This document shows, in pieces, positions 44,139 through 52,964 of a stretch of DNA of 64,000 nucleotides; within the stretch, counting starts at the first letter, position 1; each line of letters begins with the position of its first letter. The stretch is from NCBI GenBank assembly GCA_004764695.1, contig SMSO01000031.1, positions 7,993,261 to 8,057,260 on the forward strand, read 5' to 3'. A program made the position numbers and the translations under genes. Under the pieces are notes generated by a model. The model ran no database searches. It was not told where the DNA came from and worked only from the letters and a program-made list of their open reading frames with translations. The stretch comes from Schizochytrium sp. TIO01 (lineage: Eukaryota > Sar > Bigyra > Thraustochytrida > Thraustochytriidae).

Positions 44139-44160
44139 TGGTCTTGATTCCTTTCGGCAA
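44040..44160 (+). other. Frame junction inside the HERC-like gene
   Basis: The N-terminal frame runs to TAG at 44136, while the downstream frame opens at 44101 after a TGA. A third frame between the T6 run (44089-44094) and about 44136 is open and protein-like (FLDDYQQLPTGFSSAL), flowing into LDSFRQLLSTPK. Two single-base losses would thus explain the break. Alternatively, an intron ending at the pyrimidine-rich TTTTCCTCCGCACTAG (44138) would need a weak donor at 44069 (GTTCTT) to keep frame. The better donor GTAAGC at 44047 with that acceptor does not. Confidence 0.6.
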
Positions 44161-47100
44161 TTGCTGAGTACTCCAAAACTTGTTTCTCCGCGTGCTGATA
44201 TTCTTCGTCACCTCGCTCCTTCATTGCGTATGCCTAGTGACCTCGCTACTGTCATGCTCTCTGGAAAAGACCGTCAGGGCTCACAATCGCAGCACAGTGA
44301 TGGTTCCTCAAAGAGTTCAAAGAAGACAATCGAGCCCATTGGCCATTATGGCACTGGTCTGAGTGCGGCTGGCCCATCCGCTATGTCAGCAGTTCATTCA
44401 GCTTTCCTCAAGCTTTATACTGATCTTGCGTATTCGTTGAAGAGCGCATTAAGTGAGAATGGCCGCGCCTGCGCGCAAGAACGCCTCTTGCTTTTGGACG
44501 CGTGGGCAACACCTCTAGGCCCTATTGATGCTGATCTCCTCTGTAGCACAGGCCTGCTGAAGACTTTGCAAAGTGCTTTACAAATGGATCGTGAGATGGA
44601 CCAGCAGGGTGAGGATGAGAAGCAAGGCTTTCAACGCCCCTCAAAGGATGGAACAAAATCTGCAGAAAGAAAGCGCAAGAAGCAAATTGGACGGGCTGCA
44701 TGGATGCTTTTCCGCCTTCTCCTTGCTCAAATTGGGGAAGACGGAGACAGTGATGGTCGTCTTGCTTCCCTTTTAGACGTTCTTTACATGGAAATGCAAG
44801 CAAGCCTTAAGATGATGTTGCCTCACCGTGACGATGTCGAGAATGACGCACATGTTAAGTCTGGATCTAAGAATTCTTACGATTTGGTGACCATCCCGAC
44901 TCGAGTCAATAGTGTTGGAGGAGGCCTCGTTGTATCGCCACCATCCATACAGGATCAGACGCGCTCTGGTGTCGATAGCGCAACTGACGACGAGGATAGC
45001 GAGGAGTTTTCTATCTCATTCTGGGTGTTCCCAGAGCGTCAAGTCTCTGGCCTGGATCGGGTTCTGATGATGCGTGGAAACGCTAACATGCAGCTACCAA
45101 TTCTTACGATTCGGGATGTCGATAATCGCCTTGAGCTTTGGAGTAGTATCAGTGATGACGAGTCTGAGCGTGTTGTCTCCAAGGACCCTTTACCACTGAA
45201 CGCGTGGACACATATTGCTGTGGTCATGGAGCAGGGCAAGCTTCGCCTCTTTGTGAATGGTGATCTTGATGGTCAACAACAAATCCCATTGTCTCTCACT
45301 ATGAGCCAGGAACCTGCCTCGAGTAAGAACTTGCCAATTAGTATTGGTAAACCTAACCTTGACCGTATGCTTAGTGGGTTTGAAGGCTATGTTGCTCAGC
45401 TCAAGTTCCGAACCCGGGCCTTGTCTCCAATTCATGTTCATGTGATGTTTGACCAGGGTCCCCCAAAGCATTTTAGAGTTTTGGACCGTCATTGTTATCA
45501 GCTTGTTGTGCTACAGCAGACTCTTACAGAGAGTGGCTTGGGCCGCAAGAGCCTTGTCATGCCACGCTGGTTACAACTTCATGCTAGCTTGATTATGTAC
45601 GGCACCCCAAGAGTCCAGCAAGCCATTTTGCGATTGTGGCGTGTTCTGTTCCCCCAGACTCATCCTGATGATGTGGCTCCCCATATTCTTACCCCTCTCA
45701 TTCAAGCTAGGGAAGGTGTACGCTACACAGGTAAGGACTTTGTCGACTTCCTTCTTGCTCAAATTGGTGTCGGTGTATGGCATTCTAAAGAGTCTCCAAC
45801 ACCTCCCGCAAGTGCTCAAACACCCATGAGTACCACGTCGGAGTGTAATGAACTCATTTTGAATGAAGAGCCAACAACCCCAACTCGTAGGTCAATTAAG
45901 GCTCGCGCTCCCACGCAAGTCAGTGCCAGTGGGGCTCCTCGAACACCTGTTGATGCAAAGCGAAAGCACAAGAAGCTCAACCTAGAATGTGACACTAGTG
46001 TTGCTCGATGGCGTCGTAGAGACGTAGAGGTTAAGCCGACAGTGATGAGCAAAAGCAGTACTCAGAACAGTTTTGCTCTTTCGTCAGAATTGATCATGTT
46101 GGTTCGTTTGTTAAGTGCAAACCCGACATGGGCAGGAATGCTGAGTTCTCGCATGCAAGATGCCATGGCTGACATGAGCACACATTTGTTTAGTCCTAAG
46201 CGTAGCAAGGTTGTACAAGGTGCAAATCCTTTCGAGTTCGAGAGTAACAGTGTACATGCACTTCGCAGCGTTGGTACTTTAGCGGTTCTCGGCGGACACA
46301 ATGAAAGCCTTCGAATTGGTGGTCGCGTAGCAATGACTCATGCCGATATTACTGCAACCGTTGTCAGCTTAGATGAGTCTGCTTCAAACTCTGCTCTTGT
46401 TGTTATGACGCCCAAGCGTGCAAATTTGGAACAGCTACTGGAGGAAGAGGAAGAGCAAGAAGCGCTTGAAGATCCCAAAGAAGCTCAGCTACACCAGCAG
46501 CAGCTTCATGCGCAGCAACAGCTTCTACAACACACGGAAGCAAGCACGGGTGCTGAGGATCGTGTGATGAAGGCTGTGCGCATGAATTCTGAAGAGCTTG
46601 TGCCTATCCCTGAATTTGGCTCGCCATTTGCAAACCTATCTCCTCGTCGTAGAAAAAAGCCTGCTGCTGATGAGGTGGAGGTAGAACCGACTCTCGAGGA
46701 TTCCTTCTATAGGTTGCTTCGCCACCTATTTGTTGTACAGCTTGATACAACGACACGTTCAAAGACTGTTTTGTTGGCGCAATGCCGTGCACGGACTTTA
46801 CGTGTCCTTCTTGAGCTTTTGCAGACGCACGACTGTGATTTTGAAGAACTTTTTGAGCGAACACAGGACCAAGGAGAAAACATTGCCACTTCCCTCTTGC
46901 AACTTGCTGTGCGAAGCCTGAAAGATAAACGTTTTGTTACTCTTGAGGGTATGGAGGTGCGCGCTGAAGAACTTCGGAAACGTCTTCACACATTGCGAAA
47001 CGCAACACATGGAAGTAATACATCTGCATCAAGATCCCACACGAACGATCAAGAAGATGAAAGTCCAGCATCTTCAACCCCGAAGCACACACCTATCGCG

Positions 47101-50100
47101 CCACGTGTGGAAACGCATGTTCATGTGGACGGCGATGATGAGGTTGCCGTTCTTATGTACAGTGACGATGATGAAGACGAAGATGATGAAGACGAAGATG
47201 ATGATGCTGACGATGATGATAACAGCGGTGGGGCCGAGGTTCACCCAATGCATAGCTTCGATGCTGAAACTGGAGAGCACCTCGTTAACTTCACAAATGG
47301 TGCAAGCCAAAATAGTATGCCCATGCGAAACAGCTTCCATGATGAAGATCTTGGATTATCATCGTCCGATGAAGAAGATGATGATGGTGAAATTGATGGT
47401 GATGAGGAGGATGAAGACGAAGATGCCGAGGAGGACCATGGAGATGAGGGCCAAACAACCACCATGGACGTTGACATGAATCATGCCAATGAGAATTCTG
47501 TGGATGACACGAATGATGTGAATGGAGAGCCCCCATCAAGCAGCAACGACCCGCCTGCTTATCTTGTGGATGAGCTTGTAGCAATGGGCTTCCCAGAGGA
47601 GTGGTGTGTCGTTGCGTTGCGCCTTCAAGGATATGATCTTATCGCTGCATCAACCTGGATCGTTGATAATCTTGATATGCTTAGCTCTACACCTTTGAGT
47701 GAATTACTTCCGCCATCTTTGATGGAGTCTAAGACGTATGATGATGAAGAGGTGAGCGCTTCCATGTCAACGGAGCAGCTTGGAAATCTAAACCGCGATT
47801 CTCGAGTCTCCATGGATGAAATGCCTCTTGTAGAGCCCCTTCAGGAGCGTAATGTTCAGGCAGCTCCTGTTGCGAACATCAAGATTGACGAAGAGAAACG
47901 TCGTGGCCGTCGCCGATTGCAGCGTGCGAAGGCAAGTCTTCGCCGCGTCGAAGTCCCTTTTCAACAACTAGAAGTGACATTTGGAGATAACGTCTTTGCA
48001 GATGACTTCTTTCGCACTGATGCGTGCGCTAGCTACGGTTATGGTTACCGATGTGGCGCATTGGGACTTTACAACGGCCTACATGCAGAAGGAGGAAAAC
48101 TAGACGCCGCCCGTGACGCGTTCCGGTCTGAGATTGCTTTGCTCGGATTTGCTGATCTTGAAAAGCTCTGCACTGAACTGGAGGAAGAGCTATCGATTCT
48201 TTATGCACGTTCTTGTCTCCTCATCCTGCTTCAGCGCTGGAGAGAATGGCCTTCCCATACCGTAGACTTTGAAAAGGTCTTTCATGAGGAGAGCTTGCAC
48301 TTTGCAAAGTTTCTACGTCTTGTCATCTTTCGTGGACCTCAGATCATGCCGACACTGCTTGATGAGTTCTCTGACGGAAACTTGCCCGGTATGGTTCCGA
48401 TTGCTCCGCCGCATCCAGGCTCTTTGGCTGAGCTAGAGTCATATCTACCGCGTATGGGCAATGGAACCCAAGATGATTTGCTTCCTGCTGAAGTTGGAAG
48501 TATTGATCCTCGCGTGGCATCTAATAACGCCAATCAAAATGATCGAAAGAACCGCAAAGGTGTCAATAGTGTAGCTGCAGCTGCAGGTAGCGTTCTTCGG
48601 CTTTCACTAGAAGCTATACGGCCTTGCTTGTTGCAACTCTTGCGAAAGGATCAAAACTCAGGCAAACTTGGAGCTGCTCTGGCTGATTTTGTCTTGGATG
48701 ATCTTGACAATGCCGCACGAAGTGAAGAGCACGTTGAGGCACTGTGGGGCATGCGTGAGCTCACAAGTAGCGACTTTCAGGTGTCCAGAGAACCTTGTGT
48801 TGAATTTGACGCTTGGCTTTTAGGCATCCTTCAGTATGAAGGCGTGGGTGAGGTGCTAGATGAGAATGCTTTCACACGCTATGCAAGTCTTTTGAGCTCC
48901 CCTAACATGCCTCTGAAGTGTGTGGCATTGAAGAGTTTGGTGAAGGTCTTGAGACGCGAACCTCAATTTGCAGCACAATTGCCGTATCGACGCCTTTTTT
49001 CAATTTGTCAACAGCGTGCCAATCTCGAAGCACAGGGCCAACGTGTATTTTACTCCAAATTTCTTGCCGCTGGTGTGGAGTTGTTGACCTTGATGCGAGA
49101 ATCTCTGGCACCATCACAGCTAGCACTTGCTAACGTGGAGATCTTCGAGCTTGCTGAAAGAGCATACAAAGGTGCAATGCTCCCGCATAAGTGCCGAGGC
49201 ATCAGCTCTTTGGTGGATGCCAAATGCGTATGCTGCTCTGAAACCCAGGGTGGAATTAAGTGTGCTGAATGTGAAGCCTTGTTTTGTGAGGGCTGTGCTC
49301 AGCGGCATGATGCAAGCCATATGCTACTGATTTCTCCCTGCTGCAGTGAAGTAGTCGTGGATTCAAAGGCAAGCCAGGAGAATGATCGCCCTAGCTCTAT
49401 CGGTATTCGTAGCTTCGTGGTTACGTCCACAGATTGTGAGAGTATCGAGGTTGCTTGGCATCTTGAGGACAACTTCGATAATGAAATTGTCCTTCAAGCG
49501 AATGAAAAGGTCTTTTGCGTTACAGAGAATAACGGATCGTGTTTTCGTTTTGTTGGCCTTCGTGCTGGAACAACATACCAAGTATCTCTTAGTGTTATGG
49601 CGAAGGACGGCGAGCGTACTAAGTTTACAACTCTAAAGGCTCGTACAAAGGATCGCCTTGCATTTGAATTTGATCCGTTCAACTGTGGCCCCAATATTCG
49701 CATTACTGAAAAGGGCTTGTGCGCGCGCTTCTCTGCAACAGAATCGTGGAGCACTGTTTTGGGTACTCGGGGCTATTCTAGTGGTGTTCATACATGGCAA
49801 GTAAGAGTTGATGAATCTGATTCTCCATATCTATTTGTTGGTGTAGCTTCTCGAAAGGCTTGTCTGCAAACCTTTTTAGGCGGAGACGAACATGGATGGG
49901 GATATATTGGCGATCGAGCTTTGTATCACAAGCGGAACCGGCTCAGCATTTATGGTGATCGCTTCGGTCAGGGGGATACTTTGACTGTTACACTGAACAT
50001 GGATGTCGGAAACCTTTCATTTGCCCGGAACGGTAAGGACCTTGGCGTTGCTGTCGAAGGTCTAACTGGTGTTTTGTATCCTGCGTTTGCATTCTATTCA

Positions 50101-52557
50101 GGCTCTCAGGTAATCAGTCTTGTGAAAAAGAGTCTCTACCGGAAGGACATAACATCAGATCCAGCTATCCCAGAAACTGTCTTTACTGAAGAAACATTAA
50201 CAGCTGCTTGCACGATCGAACGTTTCTCCAATGCAGACTACCGAGTAGACGCTGATTTGGAAGATGATGCATACCGATGCCATGAAGATTGGTCCGAGCA
50301 AAAGTGGGCTCGCGTATGGACTCGATTCGGACGTGATGAAGTGTTGCTGCGCCCAGGCAAAATTGAAAAAGTGCAAAGCCATTTGGGCACCGGAACAATT
50401 GTTGGCTACAGTCCTCATGACCAAACCCAAGCTTGGATTGAGTATGACGAGGCACATGCGCAAGGTGCTTGGCCAATGTCACTTGATGACGATCGTCTCA
50501 CAATCCTACATGAGAGTGAATTTCCTGCACCGGTAATCAAACTCACTATGCCCCGAGAGGCTTTTGTGGAGCATTTGCATTCATTGGATCCTCATGTGGC
50601 TCGCAACGTTGACGAGGATCTCGTTGCAGAGCTAGGTGCTTATTGTGAACGCAAAGGATGCAATCCGTTTAGTATAAGTCCTGATTGCTTCGCTGAGGAG
50701 CTCTTCCCAGCAATGCAGCTTCGATCTCGCACTAGGGTTAAGCTCGATCAACTTGCTGCCCGATTTGCGTTGCTTAAGGTGTTGAACGAGCGATATGAGA
50801 TTGTTCTACCTTGGTTTGCTGCTCAAATGGAGAGCAAGTCTGATGCTACTATTCTTGTAGAAGGTGAGCTTGTTAACTCTGTAAGTGCTCTTTCGAGTAG
50901 CACTAATGGCGAAGAAGGTGGAAAGCTTCGGCTGGCAACACTTCCTCAAAAGTTAAGCTACTTCCGAGGGATCATCTTTTATCACATTAAAAAACAGCTG
51001 CTTGATCGTATTCTTGATCGTTCAGCTACTGTGCCAAAACGTGCTGAAGATGATTATGAGTATCCTGAAGAGCTGCCCCAGCTCATGCTAAATCGCCCGA
51101 AAGCCGCCTTTTCTCGTACTCTTCCAGATGCGGAGTCCAGGTTAAGCTTTTCGCTATTTGGTCAAGCATTTGACGAGCTACACTTTCTTGAACCCAAAAC
51201 GCTGCGTATTGCATACTCACATCCTATGGACGAAGGTCAAGCACGTACGTTCAAGGTGAAATTTGAAGGAGAAGGTGTCGATGATTACGGTGGTCCTTAC
51301 CGAGAGGTGTTTTCACAGTGGTCCACAGAGCTTACTGCAACTACGCTTTCTCCCGACGGGGCGGCGGAAGAGGGAGTCGCGGATCAGGATCTTGGAGACG
51401 GAACTACGGGTAACAACTCCGGCGAGGGCAAGGAAGGAGGTAATACTGATGAGGATGCTGAAGACAAAAAGGATAATCAGCAAATGCAGTGTGTTTTGCC
51501 TATTCTTCATCCTTGTCCAAACCGTCAGCATGGTGTTGGCGCAAACCGTGAAAAATACGTCTTGCGGCCTGATCCTGGCCAAAGTTCCGAAGCACGAACG
51601 TTGGGACGTGGTAAAAAGGATAGTGGTGCCCATCTGTTGCTTGAAATGGTGAACTTCTGTGGACAACTTTTAGGTATTGCTATGCGAACAAAGACCCTCT
51701 TTAATGTTGATCTGGCCAATGTTGTTTGGAAACCCTTGGTTGGTGCTTCATTACAGGTTGAGGATCTGAGGGATGTGGATCACAGCACATTTTCTCTTGT
51801 TGAGCAGCTGCGTTCTGCTGACCCCGCTTACCTGGAGGCCATGTGTGATGAGTTACGGTGGAACACAACTTTGAGTGATGGCACACGAGTTGAGCTCGTT
51901 CCAGGAGGCCATCACCTACGGGTTAATGCAAGTGATGTTGAGGACTACATTCGAGCTTTGCTTCGCGTTCGCCTTCGTGAGGCCCAATTCACAACTGCTG
52001 CACTTCGCGATGGTCTGGCTTCAGTCATTCCGCGACCAGCTCTGAGCTTGCTAACGCCAGAGGAGCTCGAGCGTAAAATTTGCGGTGCTCCAGAACTTGA
52101 TGTGGACTTGCTTCGCAGCTGCACAGAATACGACGATGATCTTTCAGAGGACGATCCTCATATCCAATCGTTCTGGCGCGTACTGCACAACTTCCCGAAC
52201 AAGCAACGCCAAATGTTTCTTCGATTCGTTTGGGCTCGTTCGCGGCTCCCTCCTACCAAACATGACTTCCCTCAACACCTCAAGATTCAAGCTCCTGTTG
52301 CCGAAGGCCCGCGTGAGAACCCAGATATGTGGCTTCCTAAGGCGCATACGTGCTTTTTCGCTCTGTCTTTGCCAAAGTACTCTTCGGACAAAATCATGGA
52401 AGAGAAGTTGCGTTATGCAATTACAAACACGACTGAAATGGATGCAGATTTTAATATTAATCAGTCTGAGAACCAGCATTGGCAAGCGCCTGACTCTGCC
52501 GAGGCAGCTGCTGGTCGGGCATCACCTGTGCTTCGTATACAAACCTCAGACAACTAA
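44101..52557 (+). CDS. Giant HERC-like HECT E3 ubiquitin ligase, C-terminal part (LamG-like, UBA, B-box, FN3, SPRY, HECT)
   Basis: Continuation in a different frame, open from 44101 to TAA at 52555-52557. There is no credible start codon near its beginning, so it is not treated as a separate gene. Domains in order: a LamG/concanavalin-like fold (about 45001-45470, FSISFWVFPE, NAWTHIAVVMEQGKLRLFVNG); strongly acidic runs (47161-47224, 47362-47452); and a UBA domain (47551-47682, VDELVAMGFPEEWCVVALRL). Then come a B-box-like zinc finger (49189-49325, CxxC-x8-CxxC-x4-CxxC-x3-H-x3-H), an FN3-like domain (about 49402-49650), a SPRY domain (about 49670-50130, GVHTWQVRVDE, GWGYIGD) and the HECT domain (about 51200-52480). 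The N-lobe shows DDYGGPYREVF. The C-lobe has the ubiquitin-accepting Cys in KAHTCFFALSLPKYSS (codon 52351-52353). The enzyme takes ubiquitin from E2 as a thioester and passes it to substrates. Substrates are unknown. Confidence 0.93.
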   Translation, partial: LSTTADGLFLRTSGLDSFRQLLSTPKLVSPRADILRHLAPSLRMPSDLATVMLSGKDRQGSQSQHSDGSSKSSKKTIEPIGHYGTGLSAAGPSAMSAVHSAFLKLYTDLAYSLKSALSENGRACAQERLLLLDAWATPLGPIDADLLCSTGLLKTLQSALQMDREMDQQGEDEKQGFQRPSKDGTKSAERKRKKQIGRAAWMLFRLLLAQIGEDGDSDGRLASLLDVLYMEMQASLKMMLPHRDDVENDAHVKSGSKNSYDLVTIPTRVNSVGGGLVVSPPSIQDQTRSGVDSATDDEDSEEFSISFWVFPERQVSGLDRVLMMRGNANMQLPILTIRDVDNRLELWSSISDDESERVVSKDPLPLNAWTHIAVVMEQGKLRLFVNGDLDGQQQIPLSLTMSQEPASSKNLPISIGKPNLDRMLSGFEGYVAQLKFRTRALSPIHVHVMFDQGPPKHFRVLDRHCYQLVVLQQTLTESGLGRKSLVMPRWLQLHASLIMYGTPRVQQAILRLWRVLFPQTHPDDVAPHILTPLIQAREGVRYTGKDFVDFLLAQIGVGVWHSKESPTPPASAQTPMSTTSECNELILNEEPTTPTRRSIKARAPTQVSASGAPRTPVDAKRKHKKLNLECDTSVARWRRRDVEVKPTVMSKSSTQNSFALSSELIMLVRLLSANPTWAGMLSSRMQDAMADMSTHLFSPKRSKVVQGANPFEFESNSVHALRSVGTLAVLGGHNESLRIGGRVAMTHADITATVVSLDESASNSALVVMTPKRANLEQLLEEEEEQEALEDPKEAQLHQQQLHAQQQLLQHTEASTGAEDRVMKAVRMNSEELVPIPEFGSPFANLSPRRRKKPAADEVEVEPTLEDSFYRLLRHLFVVQLDTTTRSKTVLLAQCRARTLRVLLELLQTHDCDFEELFERTQDQGENIATSLLQLAVRSLKDKRFVTLEGMEVRAEELRKRLHTLRNATHGSNTSASRSHTNDQEDESPASSTPKHTPIAPRVETHVHVDGDDEVAVLMYSDDDEDEDDEDEDDDADDDDNSGGAEVHPMHSFDAETGEHLVNFTNGASQNSMPMRNSFHDEDLGLSSSDEEDDDGEIDGDEEDEDEDAEEDHGDEGQTTTMDVDMNHANENSVDDTNDVNGEPPSSSNDPPAYLVDELVAMGFPEEWCVVALRLQGYDLIAASTWIVDNLDMLSSTPLSELLPPSLMESKTYDDEEVSASMSTEQLGNLNRDSRVSMDEMPLVEPLQERNVQAAPVANIKIDEEKRRGRRRLQRAKASLRRVEVPFQQLEVTFGDNVFADDFFRTDACASYGYGYRCGALGLYNGLHAEGGKLDAARDAFRSEIALLGFADLEKLCTELEEELSILYARSCLLILLQRWREWPSHTVDFEKVFHEESLHFAKFLRLVIFRGPQIMPTLLDEFSDGNLPGMVPIAPPHPGSLAELESYLPRMGNGTQDDLLPAEVGSIDPRVASNNANQNDRKNRKGVNSVAAAAGSVLRLSLEAIRPCLLQLLRKDQNSGKLGAALADFVLDDLDNAARSEEHVEALWGMRELTSSDFQVSREPCVEFDAWLLGILQYEGVGEVLDENAFTRYASLLSSPNMPLKCVALKSLVKVLRREPQFAAQLPYRRLFSICQQRANLEAQGQRVFYSKFLAAGVELLTLMRESLAPSQLALANVEIFELAERAYKGAMLPHKCRGISSLVDAKCVCCSETQGGIKCAECEALFCEGCAQRHDASHMLLISPCCSEVVVDSKASQENDRPSSIGIRSFVVTSTDCESIEVAWHLEDNFDNEIVLQANEKVFCVTENNGSCFRFVGLRAGTTYQVSLSVMAKDGERTKFTTLKARTKDRLAFEFDPFNCGPNIRITEKGLCARFSATESWSTVLGTRGYSSGVHTWQVRVDESDSPYLFVGVASRKACLQTFLGGDEHGWGYIGDRALYHKRNRLSIYGDRFGQGDTLTVTLNMDVGNLSFARNGKDLGVAVEGLTGVLYPAFAFYSGSQVISLVKKSLYRKDITSDPAIPETVFTEETLTAACTIERFSNADYRVDADLEDDAYRCHEDWSEQKWARVWTRFGRDEVLLRPGKIEKVQSHLGTGTIVGYSPHDQTQAWIEYDEAHAQGAWPMSLDDDRLTILHESEFPAPVIKLTMPREAFVEHLHSLDPHVARNVDEDLVAELGAYCERKGCNPFSISPDCFAEELFPAMQLRSRTRVKLDQLAARFALLKVLNERYEIVLPWFAAQMESKSDATILVEGELVNSVSALSSSTNGEEGGKLRLATLPQKLSYFRGIIFYHIKKQLLDRILDRSATVPKRAEDDYEYPEELPQLMLNRPKAAFSRTLPDAESRLSFSLFGQAFDELHFLEPKTLRIAYSHPMDEGQARTFKVKFEGEGVDDYGGPYREVFSQWSTELTATTLSPDGAAEEGVADQDLGDGTTGNNSGEGKEGGNTDEDAEDKKDNQQMQCVLPILHPCPNRQHGVGANREKYVLRPDPGQSSEARTLGRGKKDSGAHLLLEMVNFCGQLLGIAMRTKTLFNVDLANVVWKPLVGASLQVEDLRDVDHSTFSLVEQLRSADPAYLEAMCDELRWNTTLSDGTRVELVPGGHHLRVNASDVEDYIRALLRVRLREAQFTTAALRDGLASVIPRPALSLLTPEELERKICGAPELDVDLLRSCTEYDDDLSEDDPHIQSFWRVLHNFPNKQRQMFLRFVWARSRLPPTKHDFPQHLKIQAPVAEGPRENPDMWLPKAHTCFFALSLPKYSSDKIMEEKLRYAITNTTEMDADFNINQSENQHWQAPDSAEAAAGRASPVLRIQTSDN

Positions 52558-52964
52558 ACTTCATCAAGTGATTCGAAAGCTATTGGAAAATAGTATTTTG
52601 AACCCAGGAAGAGGATGTGACTATGAGACAACTATTATCTCAATTTGGGTTGTAATCAAATACGAACAATCGAATGCAGTCGCAAATCCATTGGATAGGT
52701 TTTCTACTTTTTATAAAACAAAAAAATATGTATTTGTATATGTACATGCACAATGCTCACATGAGCCTATGGTGCTCTTCTTTCGTTGTACTACTATTAA
52801 CAACAAAAAATATGACAGACTTCGTAGGTTGCTGCCTGTCACAACGTGGGGTGTATTCTATCTTGTATGTCCACTGCAATTTGGATCATTTTAATTAGTA
52901 CTTAAGCCATAAATTTGATCAACTTCAAACTTAACGCGTTTGCTTCTTGGAGTATACACATACA
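52558..52964. other. Short convergent intergenic spacer
   Basis: This is 407 bases between the HERC-like stop (+) and the JmjC stop (-). It is AT-rich in its middle and must contain both polyadenylation sites. No gene is visible. Confidence 0.6.

Noticed and set aside
44161-44228. Separate gene starting at 44161
   Set aside because: The frame begins at TTG and opens upstream without a start. Its content is the second half of the HERC-like protein.
52085-52894. 269-codon + frame overlapping the HECT end
   Set aside because: Most of it overlaps the HECT coding sequence in another frame, and the remainder is AT-rich 3' flank.
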